A stretch of DNA of 64,000 nt from Brevundimonas basaltis (GTDB lineage: Bacteria; Pseudomonadota; Alphaproteobacteria; Caulobacterales; Caulobacteraceae). Positions 28,589-38,289 of this stretch are shown here, in pieces. The first letter of the stretch is position 1. Each line of letters opens with the position of its first letter. The stretch lies in assembly GCF_014202075.1 (NCBI RefSeq), contig NZ_JACHFZ010000004.1:335683-399682 (forward strand). The letters run 5' to 3'. The translations under genes and the position numbers were made by a program. Below the pieces are notes generated by a model that ran no database searches, had not been told where the DNA came from, and saw only the letters and a list, made by a program, of their open reading frames with translations.

Positions 28589-28728
28589 CAGGTGACCTTC
28601 ATCACTCTCAACAGCATACGCAATGGGTCGGGTGCAGTCGAAGTCCTTTGGCTCACTGGACCCGGAGCGGTCCTTTACTCCGTCGAATGGATCGGCAAGC
28701 CTCGGCCTTCCGCACGAGAGACCGCCCC

Positions 28729-30024
28729 ATGCGCCTGATCCTGATCGCCCTGCTCTGCCTGGCCCTGCCCGGCGCCGCCCTGGCCCAGGCCTCGCCGGCC
28801 GAACAGACGATGATGCGGACGGTCGAGGCCGAGCACGACCGGCACGTGGCCCTGCTGGAGCGGATGGTGAACCAGAACAGCGGGACGCTGAACCTGGCCG
28901 GTGTGCGGGCCGTCGGCGAGATGACGCGGGCCGAGCTGGAGCCGCTGGGGTTCGCGGTGCGCTGGGTCGACATGAGCGAGACCGGACGGGCGGGGCATCT
29001 GGTGGCGACGCATCCGGGGCCGGGCCGGAATGTGCTGCTGATCGGACATCTGGACACGGTGTTCGAGGTCGACAGCCCGTTCCAGACGTTCGCGCGCGGC
29101 GAGGGCGCGCGGGCGACCGGGCCGGGGATCGGCGACGACAAGGGCGGGGTGGTGGTCATCGTCGCCGCCCTGCGCGCCATGCAGGCGGCCGGAACGCTGG
29201 CGGACGCCAATGTGACCGTGGTCCTGACCGGGGACGAGGAGCGGGTCGGGTCGCCCATCGGGATCGCGCGGCGCGACCTGATCGAGGCCGGGCGGGCGGC
29301 GGATTATGCGCTGGAGTTCGAGAACCTGGCCATGGACGACGGGGCCGAGTTCGGCACGGTGGCGCGGCGCAGCTCGACCAACTGGACCCTGACCGCGACC
29401 GGCCGGACCGGGCATTCCAGCGGGGTGTTCAGCGAGGGGCTGGGCTATGGCGCCATCTATGAGACGGCGCGGATCCTCGACGCCTTCCGGCGCGAGCTGC
29501 CGGAGCCGAACCTGACCTACAATGTCGGGGTGATCGCGGGGGGAACGCCGGCGGCGATCGACGCCGAGGGATTCAGCGTCACCGCCTCGGGCAAGACCAA
29601 TATCGTCGCCTCGACCGCGGTGGCGCGGGGCGACCTGCGCACCCTGACGCCAGAGCAGGACGAACGGGTCCGCGGCCGGATGCTGGCCATCGTCGACGAC
29701 CACCTGCCGCACACCGAGGCCGAGCTGACCTTCGCGGACACCGGCTATCCGCCGATGGCGCCGAGCGAGGGCAACCGGGCGCTGCTGGCGCGGCTGAATG
29801 CGGTGAACCGCGACCTCGGCCTGTCGGAGATGGCCGAGTTCGACCCGGCCCGGCGCGGCGCGGCCGACAGCGGCTTCGTGGCGGCGGACGTGGATACGCT
29901 GGGTGGGCTGGGCATCGCCGGCGGCGGGGCCCATGCGGAGGGGGAATGGGTCGATCTGGACAGTCTGGTGCGTCAGTCGCAACGGGCGGCGGTGCTGATC
30001 AGCCGGTTGAGTTTGGGGGAGTGA
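28729..30024 (+). CDS. Secreted M20/glutamate-carboxypeptidase-type metallopeptidase
   Basis: 431-residue zinc peptidase of the M20 family. A signal peptide is clear (MRLILIALLCLALPGAALAQA). Metal-binding motifs of the CPG2 type are LLIGHLDTVFEV, GPGIGDDKGGVVVI, VLTGDEERVGS and the closing GGAHAEGEWVDLDS. The dimerisation domain lies between about 205 and 320. It would be periplasmic and cleave C-terminal glutamate or dipeptides. The start ATG at 28729 fits the signal peptide; an upstream in-frame extension has no signal. Part of the insert between rpoN and lptB. Confidence 0.9.
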   Translation: MRLILIALLCLALPGAALAQASPAEQTMMRTVEAEHDRHVALLERMVNQNSGTLNLAGVRAVGEMTRAELEPLGFAVRWVDMSETGRAGHLVATHPGPGRNVLLIGHLDTVFEVDSPFQTFARGEGARATGPGIGDDKGGVVVIVAALRAMQAAGTLADANVTVVLTGDEERVGSPIGIARRDLIEAGRAADYALEFENLAMDDGAEFGTVARRSSTNWTLTATGRTGHSSGVFSEGLGYGAIYETARILDAFRRELPEPNLTYNVGVIAGGTPAAIDAEGFSVTASGKTNIVASTAVARGDLRTLTPEQDERVRGRMLAIVDDHLPHTEAELTFADTGYPPMAPSEGNRALLARLNAVNRDLGLSEMAEFDPARRGAADSGFVAADVDTLGGLGIAGGGAHAEGEWVDLDSLVRQSQRAAVLISRLSLGE

Positions 30025-30080
30025 AAACGGCCGGCAAAGGAAGGGTGGCCTGCGGTCCTGCCCGTCGCTACTGATCAACT

Positions 30081-30497
30081 ATGGGCGGTATCCACGAAAC
30101 ATCGGCAAGTCTGGGCTTCTACGGTGATGATCTCGATCCCGATGAGATCACCATAGCGCTGGGTGCCCGGCCCACGGTGGGTGTGCGCAAGGGTCAGACC
30201 TGGGTTACGGAGTTCGGTGCGGAGAAGGTTGCACGAACAGGGTCATGGCGGGTGGTCGCGCAACGGTCGCCCCCCGGCGACCTGGACGGTCAGATCGCTG
30301 GCCTGCTCTCAACCCTGACTGACGATCTCGCTGTCTGGAACGATCTCGCGAGCCGGTTTCGCGGACGACTGTTTTGCGGCCTGTTCCTGAAGGCAGGGAA
30401 CGAAGGCGCGACCCTGAAACCGGAGACCGTTCTGGCGATGGGATCTCGCGGACTTTGCCTCGACCTCGACATCTACGGTGCCGAGATGCTGGACTGA
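30081..30497 (+). CDS. DUF4279 domain protein
   Basis: A 138-residue protein. The pattern SASLGFYGDDLDPDEITIALGARPT followed by KGQTW and GSWRVVAQ is the opening of DUF4279 proteins; the C-terminus is rich in small hydrophobics (GLCLDLDIYG). The function is unknown. It stands between the M20 peptidase and the convergent lptB gene, 4 bp from the latter's stop. GC appears lower than in lptB. Confidence 0.8.
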   Translation: MGGIHETSASLGFYGDDLDPDEITIALGARPTVGVRKGQTWVTEFGAEKVARTGSWRVVAQRSPPGDLDGQIAGLLSTLTDDLAVWNDLASRFRGRLFCGLFLKAGNEGATLKPETVLAMGSRGLCLDLDIYGAEMLD

Positions 30498-30501
30498 CGC
30501 C

Positions 30502-31296
<795 letters not shown>

Positions 31297-31316
31297 AGGT
31301 CAGTCCGAGCCGGGGC

Positions 31317-31799
31317 TCAGTTCCCGCCGCGTTCGGGATAGAAGACGCCCTGCACCCGGCCGTTCTGACCGGCGCCGTCCATGCGGGCCGCCTCGGTGCG
31401 GATATTGTAGGTCAACCGGCCGCCGGTCATGACGTTCTCACCCTGGGTCAGGATGACGTCGCCGCTCAGCACGATGGTGTCGTTGGCCGGGGTGTAGATC
31501 GCGCGGTCGCCGCGGATGGTCTGGTCGGGCGTGACGAAATAGACGCCGCCGGTGGCCTCGACGCGGGTCAGGTCGCCATTGCTGATCGAGCCTTCGATCC
31601 GGTCGGCGCGGATGCGGTTCCGGCCCTGGGTCAGCTCGGCCCGGCCGCGCAGGGAGATGGCCGTCGGTGTGACCGACCCTTCGTCGGCGCCCCACATGAT
31701 CGGCTGGCCGCCCTGAAGGCTCTGCGTTCCGCCCACGCCGGGCAGGGCCGCGAGGGCCAGGGCGATCGCCGCCGCGCTCAGGAGTCTGGTCATGCTCAT
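31317..31799 (-). CDS. lptA: LPS transport periplasmic protein LptA
   Basis: Periplasmic beta-jellyroll bridge of the Lpt machine. 160 residues with a signal peptide (MSMTRLLSAAAIALALAALPGVGG) and an OstA/LptA domain: ISLRGRAELTQGRNRIRADRIEGSI, then VEATGGVYFVTPDQTIRGDRAIYTPANDTIVLSGDVILTQGENVMTGGRLTYNI. The ATG overlaps the lptC stop by 4 bp, and lptB follows. Confidence 0.94.
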   Translation of the reverse strand: MSMTRLLSAAAIALALAALPGVGGTQSLQGGQPIMWGADEGSVTPTAISLRGRAELTQGRNRIRADRIEGSISNGDLTRVEATGGVYFVTPDQTIRGDRAIYTPANDTIVLSGDVILTQGENVMTGGRLTYNIRTEAARMDGAGQNGRVQGVFYPERGGN

Positions 31800-32452
31800 C
31801 TGTCCGACCTCGCGGGGTTGATGGTCCCGCGCACCTTGTTATCGCCCGAACCGCTGAACACGACCCGTTCGCCCTGTTCATAAATGGCATAGGACGAAGC
31901 GTTGACGGTTCCAAGAGGGCCGGAGCCCTGAACGCCCTTCGAGCCGGTGACGATGCCGGTGTCCGTGTCGACCACCGCCTCGGGCGTGACGAGGGTGAAA
32001 CCGGAGCCGCCGTCGGAAATCCGAACATTGGGGCCGATGGTGACGGTCTTCGCGGCCTCGTCGTAGACGCCGCCGTCGGCGGTCAGGGTGGTGACCTTGC
32101 GGCCGCCGAGGTTGAGCCGCAGGGCCGGGCCGACGAGGCGGAACCGGCCGGTCTCGCCGTCGCGAACGGCCCGCTCGAAGCCGACCACGAAGCTGCGGCC
32201 TTGGGCGTCCTGGCCAAGGAAGCGGGATTTCTCGAGGGTGACCTCGCGCGAGGCGCCGGCCTTGCGCTCGACGTCGGAGATGACGCTGCGCAGCACGATC
32301 CAGCTGATCGTCCCGCCCGCCAGCACCACGATCAACACCGGCAGGACCCGGCGCAGCAGCTGCACGCGGCGGGAACGGGCGCGGAAGGCCTTCGCCGTGG
32401 CGGCGATGCGGGCCTCGTCCGCCTGTTCGCGCGTGTCGGCGGGGTCGGTCAT
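31796..32452 (-). CDS. lptC: LPS export protein LptC
   Basis: Bitopic inner-membrane component of the Lpt bridge, 218 residues. A cytoplasmic N-terminus with many Arg residues leads to a single membrane helix (about 44-65, VLPVLIVVLAGGTISWIVL), then a jellyroll domain with KVTTLTADGGVYDEAAKTVTIGPNVRI. The start is placed at the ATG at 32452, overlapping the exonuclease stop; the longer upstream frame is the antisense of the neighbour. The C-terminus shows the usual GSGDNKVRGTINP. Confidence 0.92.
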   Translation of the reverse strand: MTDPADTREQADEARIAATAKAFRARSRRVQLLRRVLPVLIVVLAGGTISWIVLRSVISDVERKAGASREVTLEKSRFLGQDAQGRSFVVGFERAVRDGETGRFRLVGPALRLNLGGRKVTTLTADGGVYDEAAKTVTIGPNVRISDGGSGFTLVTPEAVVDTDTGIVTGSKGVQGSGPLGTVNASSYAIYEQGERVVFSGSGDNKVRGTINPARSDR

Positions 32453-33066
32453 CAGGCGTGCGCGAAGATGTCCATCTCGTCCCAGCCGGCGAGGTCCAGG
32501 GCGGACCGGGTCGGCAGGAAGTCGAAGCATTTGCGGGCCAGTTCGGCGCGACCCTCGCGTTCCAGCATCTCGTCCAGCCGAGCCTTGACGGCGTGGAGGT
32601 GGAGGACGTCGGAGGCGGCGTACTCCAGCTGGGCGGGGCTTAGCTCGGCCGCGCCCCAGTCCGAACTCTGCTGGGCCTTGGACAGGTCGATGCCGGCCAG
32701 CTCGCGGACCACGTCCTTGAGGCCGTGGCGGTCGGTGTAGGTGCGGGCCAGTTTCGAGGCGATCTTGGTGCAGTAAACCGGGCGGGTCTCGACCCCGAGG
32801 TGGAGCTGGAACATGCCGATGTCGAAGCGGCCGAAGTGGAACAGCTTGAGCACCGCCGGATCGCCCAGAAGCCGCTTCAGGTTCGGGCAATCATAGCCGG
32901 GGCGGTCCATGCGCACGACGTGGGCGTCGCCGTCGCCGGCCGACAACTGGACCACGCACAACGGATCTCGCCGGAAGCGCAGGCCCATGGTCTCGGAATC
33001 GATCGCGACCTCGGGGCCGAGGTCGAGGCCGTCGGGCAGGTCGCCCTCGTGGAAATGGATGGTCAT
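32452..33066 (-). CDS. RNase D-like 3'-5' exonuclease
   Basis: A 204-residue DEDDy exonuclease, only the nuclease domain and no HRDC, typical of the short alphaproteobacterial RNase D. Catalytic residues are Asp23 and Glu25 (AIDSETMG), Asp82 (FHFGRFDIGM), and Tyr149 and Asp153 (LEYAASDVLHL). Substrates would be tRNA or small RNA 3' ends. It starts an operon with lptC, lptA and lptB (ATGA overlap). It is not RNase D of enteric type, so I give no symbol. Confidence 0.9.
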   Translation of the reverse strand: MTIHFHEGDLPDGLDLGPEVAIDSETMGLRFRRDPLCVVQLSAGDGDAHVVRMDRPGYDCPNLKRLLGDPAVLKLFHFGRFDIGMFQLHLGVETRPVYCTKIASKLARTYTDRHGLKDVVRELAGIDLSKAQQSSDWGAAELSPAQLEYAASDVLHLHAVKARLDEMLEREGRAELARKCFDFLPTRSALDLAGWDEMDIFAHA

Positions 33067-33140
33067 GCGGTCGATCCCGGCGAAATCATCAGGCCCTCAA
33101 GTAGCCGCTCGCCGCGCGAGAGGCGATAGGGCCCAAACAG

Positions 33141-33173
33141 AAACGGCGCCGCATCAGGGATGCGACGCCGTTT
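33141..33173 (-). terminator. Intrinsic terminator after tRNA-Leu
   Basis: On the minus strand a strong hairpin (AAACGGCGTCGCATC with its imperfect complement GATGCGGCGCCGTTT) is followed by a T-rich tail (TTTCTGTTT). It lies just after the tRNA-Leu 3' end and before the exonuclease operon. Confidence 0.8.
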
Positions 33174-33180
33174 CGAATAA

Positions 33181-33267
<87 letters not shown>

Positions 33268-33439
33268 CCAGACGATTTCGCGTTCGCACGCGTTCCGTCC
33301 GGAAGGCGCGGACCCTTAAGGCAGCCCCATGGGCGGGTCAACAGGCTTTTATCCTGTTTGCGTTGCAGCCGTCGGGGCCATCGTCTAATCCCCGCGCCGA
33401 GGCCGGGCTCGCTCCGGCCGCCCGCCTTTGGAGCCTGTC

Positions 33440-34432
33440 ATGAGCGAAGTCGCCCCCGGCCTGATCACCGTTTTCGGCGGTTCCGGTTTCGTCGGCAGCC
33501 AGGTGGTGCAGGACCTCGCCCGGCGCGGCTGGCGCATCCGGGTGGCCGTGCGCCGGCCCGATCGCGCCTTCAAGCTGCAGACCTCGGGCGCCGTCGGCCA
33601 GATCCAGGCGGTGCGTTGCGATGCCAACCGGCCCGAGGATGTGGCGGCCGCCCTTCAGGGCGCCGACGCGGCCGTCAATCTCATCGGCATACTGTACGAG
33701 CAGGGCCGTCGCACTTTCGACGCCCTGCATGTCGGGGTCTCGCGCACCATCGCCGAAGCCTGCGCCGCCGCCGGGGTGGCCCGGCTGGTGCAGATGTCGG
33801 CCATCGGGGCGAGCCCCGACAGCGCTTCGGACTACGCCCGGTCGAAGGCCGCCGCGGAGATGGCCGTTCGCGAGGCCAAGCCCGACGCGGTGATCATCCG
33901 CCCGTCCGTCGTTTTCGGCGCGGGCGATGACTTCCTCAACCGCTTCGCCGCCATGGCGACCATGGCCCCCGCCCTGCCGCTGATCGGATTCGGCCGCACC
34001 CGGTTCCAGCCGGTCTATGTGGGCGATGTCGCCGAGGCCATCGCCCGCGCCGTGGAGTTGCGCGAGGCGGCGGGCCGCACCTTCGAACTGGGCGGGCCGG
34101 CGGTGATGACCTTCGAGGCGGTGCTGAAGCTGGTGCTGCGCGAGACGCGGCGAAGCAACGGCCTGATCCCCCTGCCCTTCTTCGCCGCCCGGATGATCGG
34201 CTCCATGGCCCAGCTGACCGCCTTCGTCGGCATCCCGCCCGTGTTGACGCGCGATCAGGTCGTGCTGCTCGAGACCGACAACGTCGTTGCAGACGGCGCC
34301 GAGGGCCTGGCCGAGCTGGGCGTCGAGCCGACGGGCATCGAGGCCATCGCGCCCTCTTACCTGTGGCGCTACCGGCGCGGCGGGCAGTTCTCGGAGCGGC
34401 CGGCCGACACCGCCGCCACCGTCCAGGCCTGA
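33440..34432 (+). CDS. Complex I NDUFA9-subunit-family SDR protein
   Basis: 330-residue atypical short-chain dehydrogenase. The Rossmann motif TVFGGSGFVGSQVVQDLARRG is at the N-terminus; the family's YxxxK is YARSKAAAE. It matches the NDUFA9 type (LIGILYEQGRRTFDALHV, SAIGASPDSASDYARSKAAAE). In bacteria this group is called a complex I NDUFA9 subunit-like protein but is not proven to belong to complex I. The ATG at 33440 is preferred over a TTG 12 bases upstream. It is convergent with uppP. Confidence 0.87.
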   Translation: MSEVAPGLITVFGGSGFVGSQVVQDLARRGWRIRVAVRRPDRAFKLQTSGAVGQIQAVRCDANRPEDVAAALQGADAAVNLIGILYEQGRRTFDALHVGVSRTIAEACAAAGVARLVQMSAIGASPDSASDYARSKAAAEMAVREAKPDAVIIRPSVVFGAGDDFLNRFAAMATMAPALPLIGFGRTRFQPVYVGDVAEAIARAVELREAAGRTFELGGPAVMTFEAVLKLVLRETRRSNGLIPLPFFAARMIGSMAQLTAFVGIPPVLTRDQVVLLETDNVVADGAEGLAELGVEPTGIEAIAPSYLWRYRRGGQFSERPADTAATVQA

Positions 34433-34436
34433 GGCT

Positions 34437-35249
34437 TCAGAGACCGCCCGTCGCCGCCAGACCGGCCAAGCCAGCGAGGCCGACTGCGATCCGCCACCAG
34501 GCGAACGGCCCGAAACCGTGCCGGCTGACGAAATCGAGCAGCAGGCGAACAACCGCCAAGGCAGTCAGGAAGGCGACCATGAATCCGAGCACGATCAGCC
34601 CGGCGTCGCTGAAATCGAGTCTGTCCCAGTTCTTGAACAGGTCATAAGCCACCGCGCTGCCCATCGTCGGCAGGGCGAGGAAGAAGCTGAATTCGGCGGC
34701 TGAACGCTTGTCCGTTCCAAGCAGCAGGCCGCCGGCGATGGTGGCGCCGGACCGGGAGACGCCGGGCACCATGGCCAGACACTGGAACAGACCGATCAGG
34801 AAATAGACCCGCAGCGGATAGCGGTCGGCCTCGAGCAAGATCGGGACCTTCTTCATCCGATCCAGCCACAGCAGCAGCACGCCGCCCACGATCAAGGCGA
34901 TGCAAATGACCAGCGGGGTCTCAAACAGGATGGTCTTGATGAAGTCGTAGGCCAGGAAGCCGATCACCACGGCGGGTGCGAAGGCGACGGCGAGGCCGAT
35001 GAGGAAGCGACGCGCCTCCCGATCGGTGTGCCAGCGGGTGGCGAGCGTCCACAGCCGTTTGAAATAGACGCTGACGATGGCCAGCAGGGCGCCGAGCTGA
35101 ATGACGATCTCGAACGTCTTGCCGGTGCTCTCGAAGCCGAGGAAGTGACCGAGGAGCAGCAGATGGCCGGTCGACGACACCGGGATGAACTCGGTCAGTC
35201 CCTCGACCAGACCAAGAATGATCGCCGCCAGCCAATCCGCCATTCGCAT
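34437..35249 (-). CDS. uppP: Undecaprenyl-diphosphatase UppP/BacA
   Basis: Inner-membrane phosphatase recycling undecaprenyl pyrophosphate for cell-wall synthesis; its overproduction gives bacitracin resistance. 270 residues, about eight membrane segments. Two signature motifs are seen: [19 protein letters not shown] near the N-terminus and [17 protein letters not shown] about two thirds along. Start at either of two ATGs (35249 or 35243). Confidence 0.95.
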   Translation of the reverse strand: MRMADWLAAIILGLVEGLTEFIPVSSTGHLLLLGHFLGFESTGKTFEIVIQLGALLAIVSVYFKRLWTLATRWHTDREARRFLIGLAVAFAPAVVIGFLAYDFIKTILFETPLVICIALIVGGVLLLWLDRMKKVPILLEADRYPLRVYFLIGLFQCLAMVPGVSRSGATIAGGLLLGTDKRSAAEFSFFLALPTMGSAVAYDLFKNWDRLDFSDAGLIVLGFMVAFLTALAVVRLLLDFVSRHGFGPFAWWRIAVGLAGLAGLAATGGL

Positions 35250-35270
35250 CCCCGAAACAGGTCAGGCGGA

Positions 35271-36452
35271 TCAGTTCGCGCCCGGTTCGGGCCCCACATA
35301 GCGCAGCCGCGCCCGGATAGGCGAGCCGTTCGTCGTCTGATCGAGCGCATGGGCCAGAAGACCGGCGAGGCGCCCGATCATCAGAAGGTCGGCGGCGGCG
35401 TCGCGCGGCAACTCCAGCCGGCGGGCGAGGGCGACCAGCGCGAGGCCGAAGGTCGGCGGCCGACCGGTCATCTGCTCGCCCTCGCGCATGGCCCGGGCGA
35501 TATCCTGCGGCAGGTCGGTGGCGGCCAACAGCGCGGCCGCGCGGGGGTCGCCGGCGGGCCAGGCGGCGTCGCCGAAACCAGACAGGCCGCCGGCCTCGTG
35601 GGCGCGGCGGGCGGCGTCGACGGCCTGGCGCCGGACGGCGACGACCCAGGCCGATTCCTTCATCAGATCGATAATGGTCCCGGTTCCGGCCAGGGTCGCG
35701 AGGCCCGCGAGAGCCGCGCCGGAGGGCGAGGCTCCGCCCGCAGAAGCGGCGCGAACAGCGAGGGCGGGTGCGTCGAGTCCTTGATCGACGGCCAAAACCA
35801 GGGCGCGGCGAACCAGATGGGCGTCCGGCTCCCGCACCTTCCATGTCCGCGCCAGCCGTTGATGCAGGAACAGACGCGGGCCGGGGCCGGCCACGGCGTC
35901 GACCGCTTCGTCGAGGACGCGGGCGCATTCGACCCGCAACGATTCCGGCGATCGGGGTTTGAGCTCGGCGTCCTCCTCGGCGCGGCGGGCGAGGGCCGCG
36001 AACAGGCGGCCGCGGGCGGAATGACCCGGCATGGCGCCGACGCGCGGGCGGACCTCGGCGAACGGATTACCCGGCCGCGCATCCCAGACCAGCCGCGCCA
36101 CGTCCTCAAGAGTCGCGCTCTCCGCCAGCTGAGCCGCGTCCAGGCCGCGATAGAACAGACGCCGGCCGTCGCTGAAGGAGACTGAAGAGCGGATTTCGGG
36201 GTCCGGCGACTCCGATTCCTGCGGAGGCGGCAGCCATTGGCCGATATCGGCTTCGGGCTCGTCGCCGCTGAGCCGGACGACGTCGGCGACGGCGTAGAGG
36301 CTGCGGCGCGGATCGTCGGGGTCGGGTCGGGCGGCGATACGGCCACGGCTGACATAGGCATAGAGGGTCTGGGCCTTGACCCCCAACCGGGCCAGAGCCT
36401 CGCTGCGTCCGATCCAGCGGTCGGCTTGCGTCGCCGTCCCTGCCGTCTGCAT
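35271..36452 (-). CDS. HTH-citrate synthase-like fusion, catalytic residues missing
   Basis: 393 residues. Residues about 13-60 (IGRSEALARLGVKAQTLYAYVSRGRIAARPDP) form a MerR/excisionase-type helix-turn-helix; the rest has the helical citrate-synthase fold ([64 protein letters not shown]). The three catalytic residues of citrate synthase (two His and one Asp) are not present at the expected places: there is no His in the GPLHGGAN-type region, GFGH is GFGD, and the Asp motif is replaced. A true enzyme of this fold is therefore unlikely. It starts at ATG 36452 with a GGAGGCGAG ribosome site, and is best read as a DNA-binding protein using the fold as a sensor; the ligand is unknown. Confidence 0.75.
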   Translation of the reverse strand: MQTAGTATQADRWIGRSEALARLGVKAQTLYAYVSRGRIAARPDPDDPRRSLYAVADVVRLSGDEPEADIGQWLPPPQESESPDPEIRSSVSFSDGRRLFYRGLDAAQLAESATLEDVARLVWDARPGNPFAEVRPRVGAMPGHSARGRLFAALARRAEEDAELKPRSPESLRVECARVLDEAVDAVAGPGPRLFLHQRLARTWKVREPDAHLVRRALVLAVDQGLDAPALAVRAASAGGASPSGAALAGLATLAGTGTIIDLMKESAWVVAVRRQAVDAARRAHEAGGLSGFGDAAWPAGDPRAAALLAATDLPQDIARAMREGEQMTGRPPTFGLALVALARRLELPRDAAADLLMIGRLAGLLAHALDQTTNGSPIRARLRYVGPEPGAN

Positions 36453-36574
36453 CTCGCCTCCGAAGACCTGGGACCCTTTCGCCCCATGGCGCGCCCAGCA
36501 TGGGGCCATTTCGTGACGATGCCGCTAACGCCGCAAGCCTTGGCGCCGCGCGCGCTTTCCGCGACAAGGCGGCG

Positions 36575-37516
36575 ATGACCCCGCCCGCCTCCGACGACGT
36601 CCAACTGGCCACCCGCAGCGTGACGCGGCTGTCCGTCGGAGTGGCGGTCGTCCTGATCGCGCTGAAGGCCTTTGCCCTTGGCGCCTCCGGCTCGGTGGCG
36701 ATCATGGCTTCGCTGACGGATTCGGCGCTGGACCTGATCGCCTCGCTGACAACCTTCTTCGCCGTGCGCTGGGCGGCCGCGCCGCCGGACGCCCAGCACC
36801 GTCACGGACACGGCAAGGGCGAGGCGATGGCCGCCCTGGTGCAGTCGGGACTGATCTTCGCCTCGGCCCTGTTCATCGGCTGGGAGGCGGTGCTGCGCAT
36901 CTTCGATCCGCGCCCGGTGAGCGCGGGCTACTGGGCGGTGATGGTGGTGCTGATCTCGATCGCCCTGACCGGCTGGCTGGTTTGGATGCAGGACCGGGCC
37001 ATCAAGCGCAGCGGTTCGATGGCGGTGAAGGCCGACCGGGCGCACTACGCCGCCGATCTGGCGGCCGGGGTGGTGGTGCTGATCGGGGTTGCCTCCGGGG
37101 CTTTCCTGGCGGCGCCCGGCCTCGACGCGGCGGCTGGGCTGATCGTCGCCGTCTGGCTGTTCTGGGGGGCGCTGACGCTGCTGAAGGAGGCGGCGGATCA
37201 TCTTCTGGACCGCGCCGTGCCGGATACCGACCGCATCGCCATCACCACCGCCGTGCTGGCCGACCCCCGGATCTCCGGCGTCCACCAGCTGCGCAGCCGG
37301 ATGGCCGGGTCGGTGATGTCGGTCCAGATGCACGTCGATCTGGAGCCGAGCCTGACTCTCGAACAGGCCCACGACATCGTCGTGGGGGCCGAACAGCGGA
37401 TTCTCGAGGCGTTCCCGCGCGCCGACATCCTGATTCACGCCGACCCGCGGGGCCGGGCCGAGGTCCATGCGGAGCCGGGCGAAGAGTCGGGCGAAGAGTC
37501 GTGCGAAAGCGCCTGA
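36575..37516 (+). CDS. Cation diffusion facilitator (FieF-like) divalent metal efflux transporter
   Basis: 313-residue CDF transporter exporting Zn2+, Fe2+ or related ions in exchange for protons. The membrane domain (residues about 20-210) has six segments and the metal-site motifs SLTDSALDLIAS and HYAADLAAGVVVL-type segment. A hydrophilic HRHGHGKGE loop follows TM2. The C-terminal cytoplasmic dimerisation domain has the metallo-chaperone-like fold with VMSVQMHVDLEPSLTLEQAHDI. Start placed at the ATG giving MTPPASDDV. It is divergent from the HTH-citrate synthase gene. Confidence 0.9.
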   Translation: MTPPASDDVQLATRSVTRLSVGVAVVLIALKAFALGASGSVAIMASLTDSALDLIASLTTFFAVRWAAAPPDAQHRHGHGKGEAMAALVQSGLIFASALFIGWEAVLRIFDPRPVSAGYWAVMVVLISIALTGWLVWMQDRAIKRSGSMAVKADRAHYAADLAAGVVVLIGVASGAFLAAPGLDAAAGLIVAVWLFWGALTLLKEAADHLLDRAVPDTDRIAITTAVLADPRISGVHQLRSRMAGSVMSVQMHVDLEPSLTLEQAHDIVVGAEQRILEAFPRADILIHADPRGRAEVHAEPGEESGEESCESA

Positions 37517-37542
37517 CGGCGACGGCGCCCCGATCTCCATAG

Positions 37543-37558
37543 CTAACGCGGACTTAAC
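37543..37558 (+). promoter_or_regulatory. Possible CtrA box upstream of fzlA
   Basis: CTAA-N7-TTAAC, 8 of 9 matches to TTAA-N7-TTAAC, 21 bp before the fzlA start. CtrA controls cell-cycle and division genes in Caulobacterales, so the position in front of a division gene is notable. Confidence 0.4.
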
Positions 37559-37578
37559 GCCCTCTGGCGCATGGATCG

Positions 37579-38265
37579 ATGATGTCGGCCTGCGTCCTGT
37601 ACCATTTCGCCTTCGATCCCGGATCCCGCACGGCGCGGCTGGCCCTGGGCGAGGCGCGGGTCGAGTTCGCCGAAACGGTGGTGCGGCCGTGGGAGGACGG
37701 CTGCCCCGTCGCCGCGCTGAACCCCTCGGGCATGCCGCCGGTGCTGCAGGTCACCGAGGCCGGACGGGCCCTGACCCTTTGCGAGCCCGCCGCCATCCTC
37801 GGCTGGCTGGAAGACCGGTCGAAGGAGCCGTTCCTGATGCCGGTCGATCCGGCGGAGCGGGCCGAAACGCGGCGGCTGACGGCCTGGTTCGACCGTCGCT
37901 TCAACGACGAGGTCAACGCGGTGCTGCTGCACGAGCGGATGGAGAAGCCGTTGCTGCGGCTGGGCCCGCCCGAGGCGCGGGCGCTGCGGGCCGGCCGAGA
38001 GGCGCTGAAGGCGCATCTGACGATGCTGGAAGGGCTGCTCGCGACGCGGGACGCGCTGGCCGGGCGGCGGATCAGCCGGGCGGACATGGTCGCCGCTGCG
38101 CATCTGTCGGTGCTGGACTATTTCGGCGAGGTGGGGTGGGCGGCGTATCCGGGCCTGAAGACCTGGTACATGAAGCTGAAGTCGCGGCCGTGTTTCCGGC
38201 CCCTGCTGGGTGATCGCTTCCCGGGGGTGCAACCCTCAGCCTGGTATCACGATCTCGACTTCTGA
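37579..38265 (+). CDS. fzlA: FtsZ-binding GST-fold protein FzlA
   Basis: A 228-residue glutathione-S-transferase-like protein with thioredoxin-like and helical domains. Length, the missing GST active-site residues and the exact C-terminal tail (WYHDLDF with Asp227) match FzlA of Caulobacter crescentus, whose C-terminus binds FtsZ and curves its filaments. FzlA is an essential division regulator there. Two adjacent ATGs could be starts. The CtrA-like site and the queG gene 25 bp downstream fit the Caulobacter order. A generic GST-fold protein is the alternative, but the tail makes FzlA likely. Confidence 0.8.
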   Translation: MMSACVLYHFAFDPGSRTARLALGEARVEFAETVVRPWEDGCPVAALNPSGMPPVLQVTEAGRALTLCEPAAILGWLEDRSKEPFLMPVDPAERAETRRLTAWFDRRFNDEVNAVLLHERMEKPLLRLGPPEARALRAGREALKAHLTMLEGLLATRDALAGRRISRADMVAAAHLSVLDYFGEVGWAAYPGLKTWYMKLKSRPCFRPLLGDRFPGVQPSAWYHDLDF

Positions 38266-38289
38266 GCGCCGAGGCGTCAGACGACGCGG

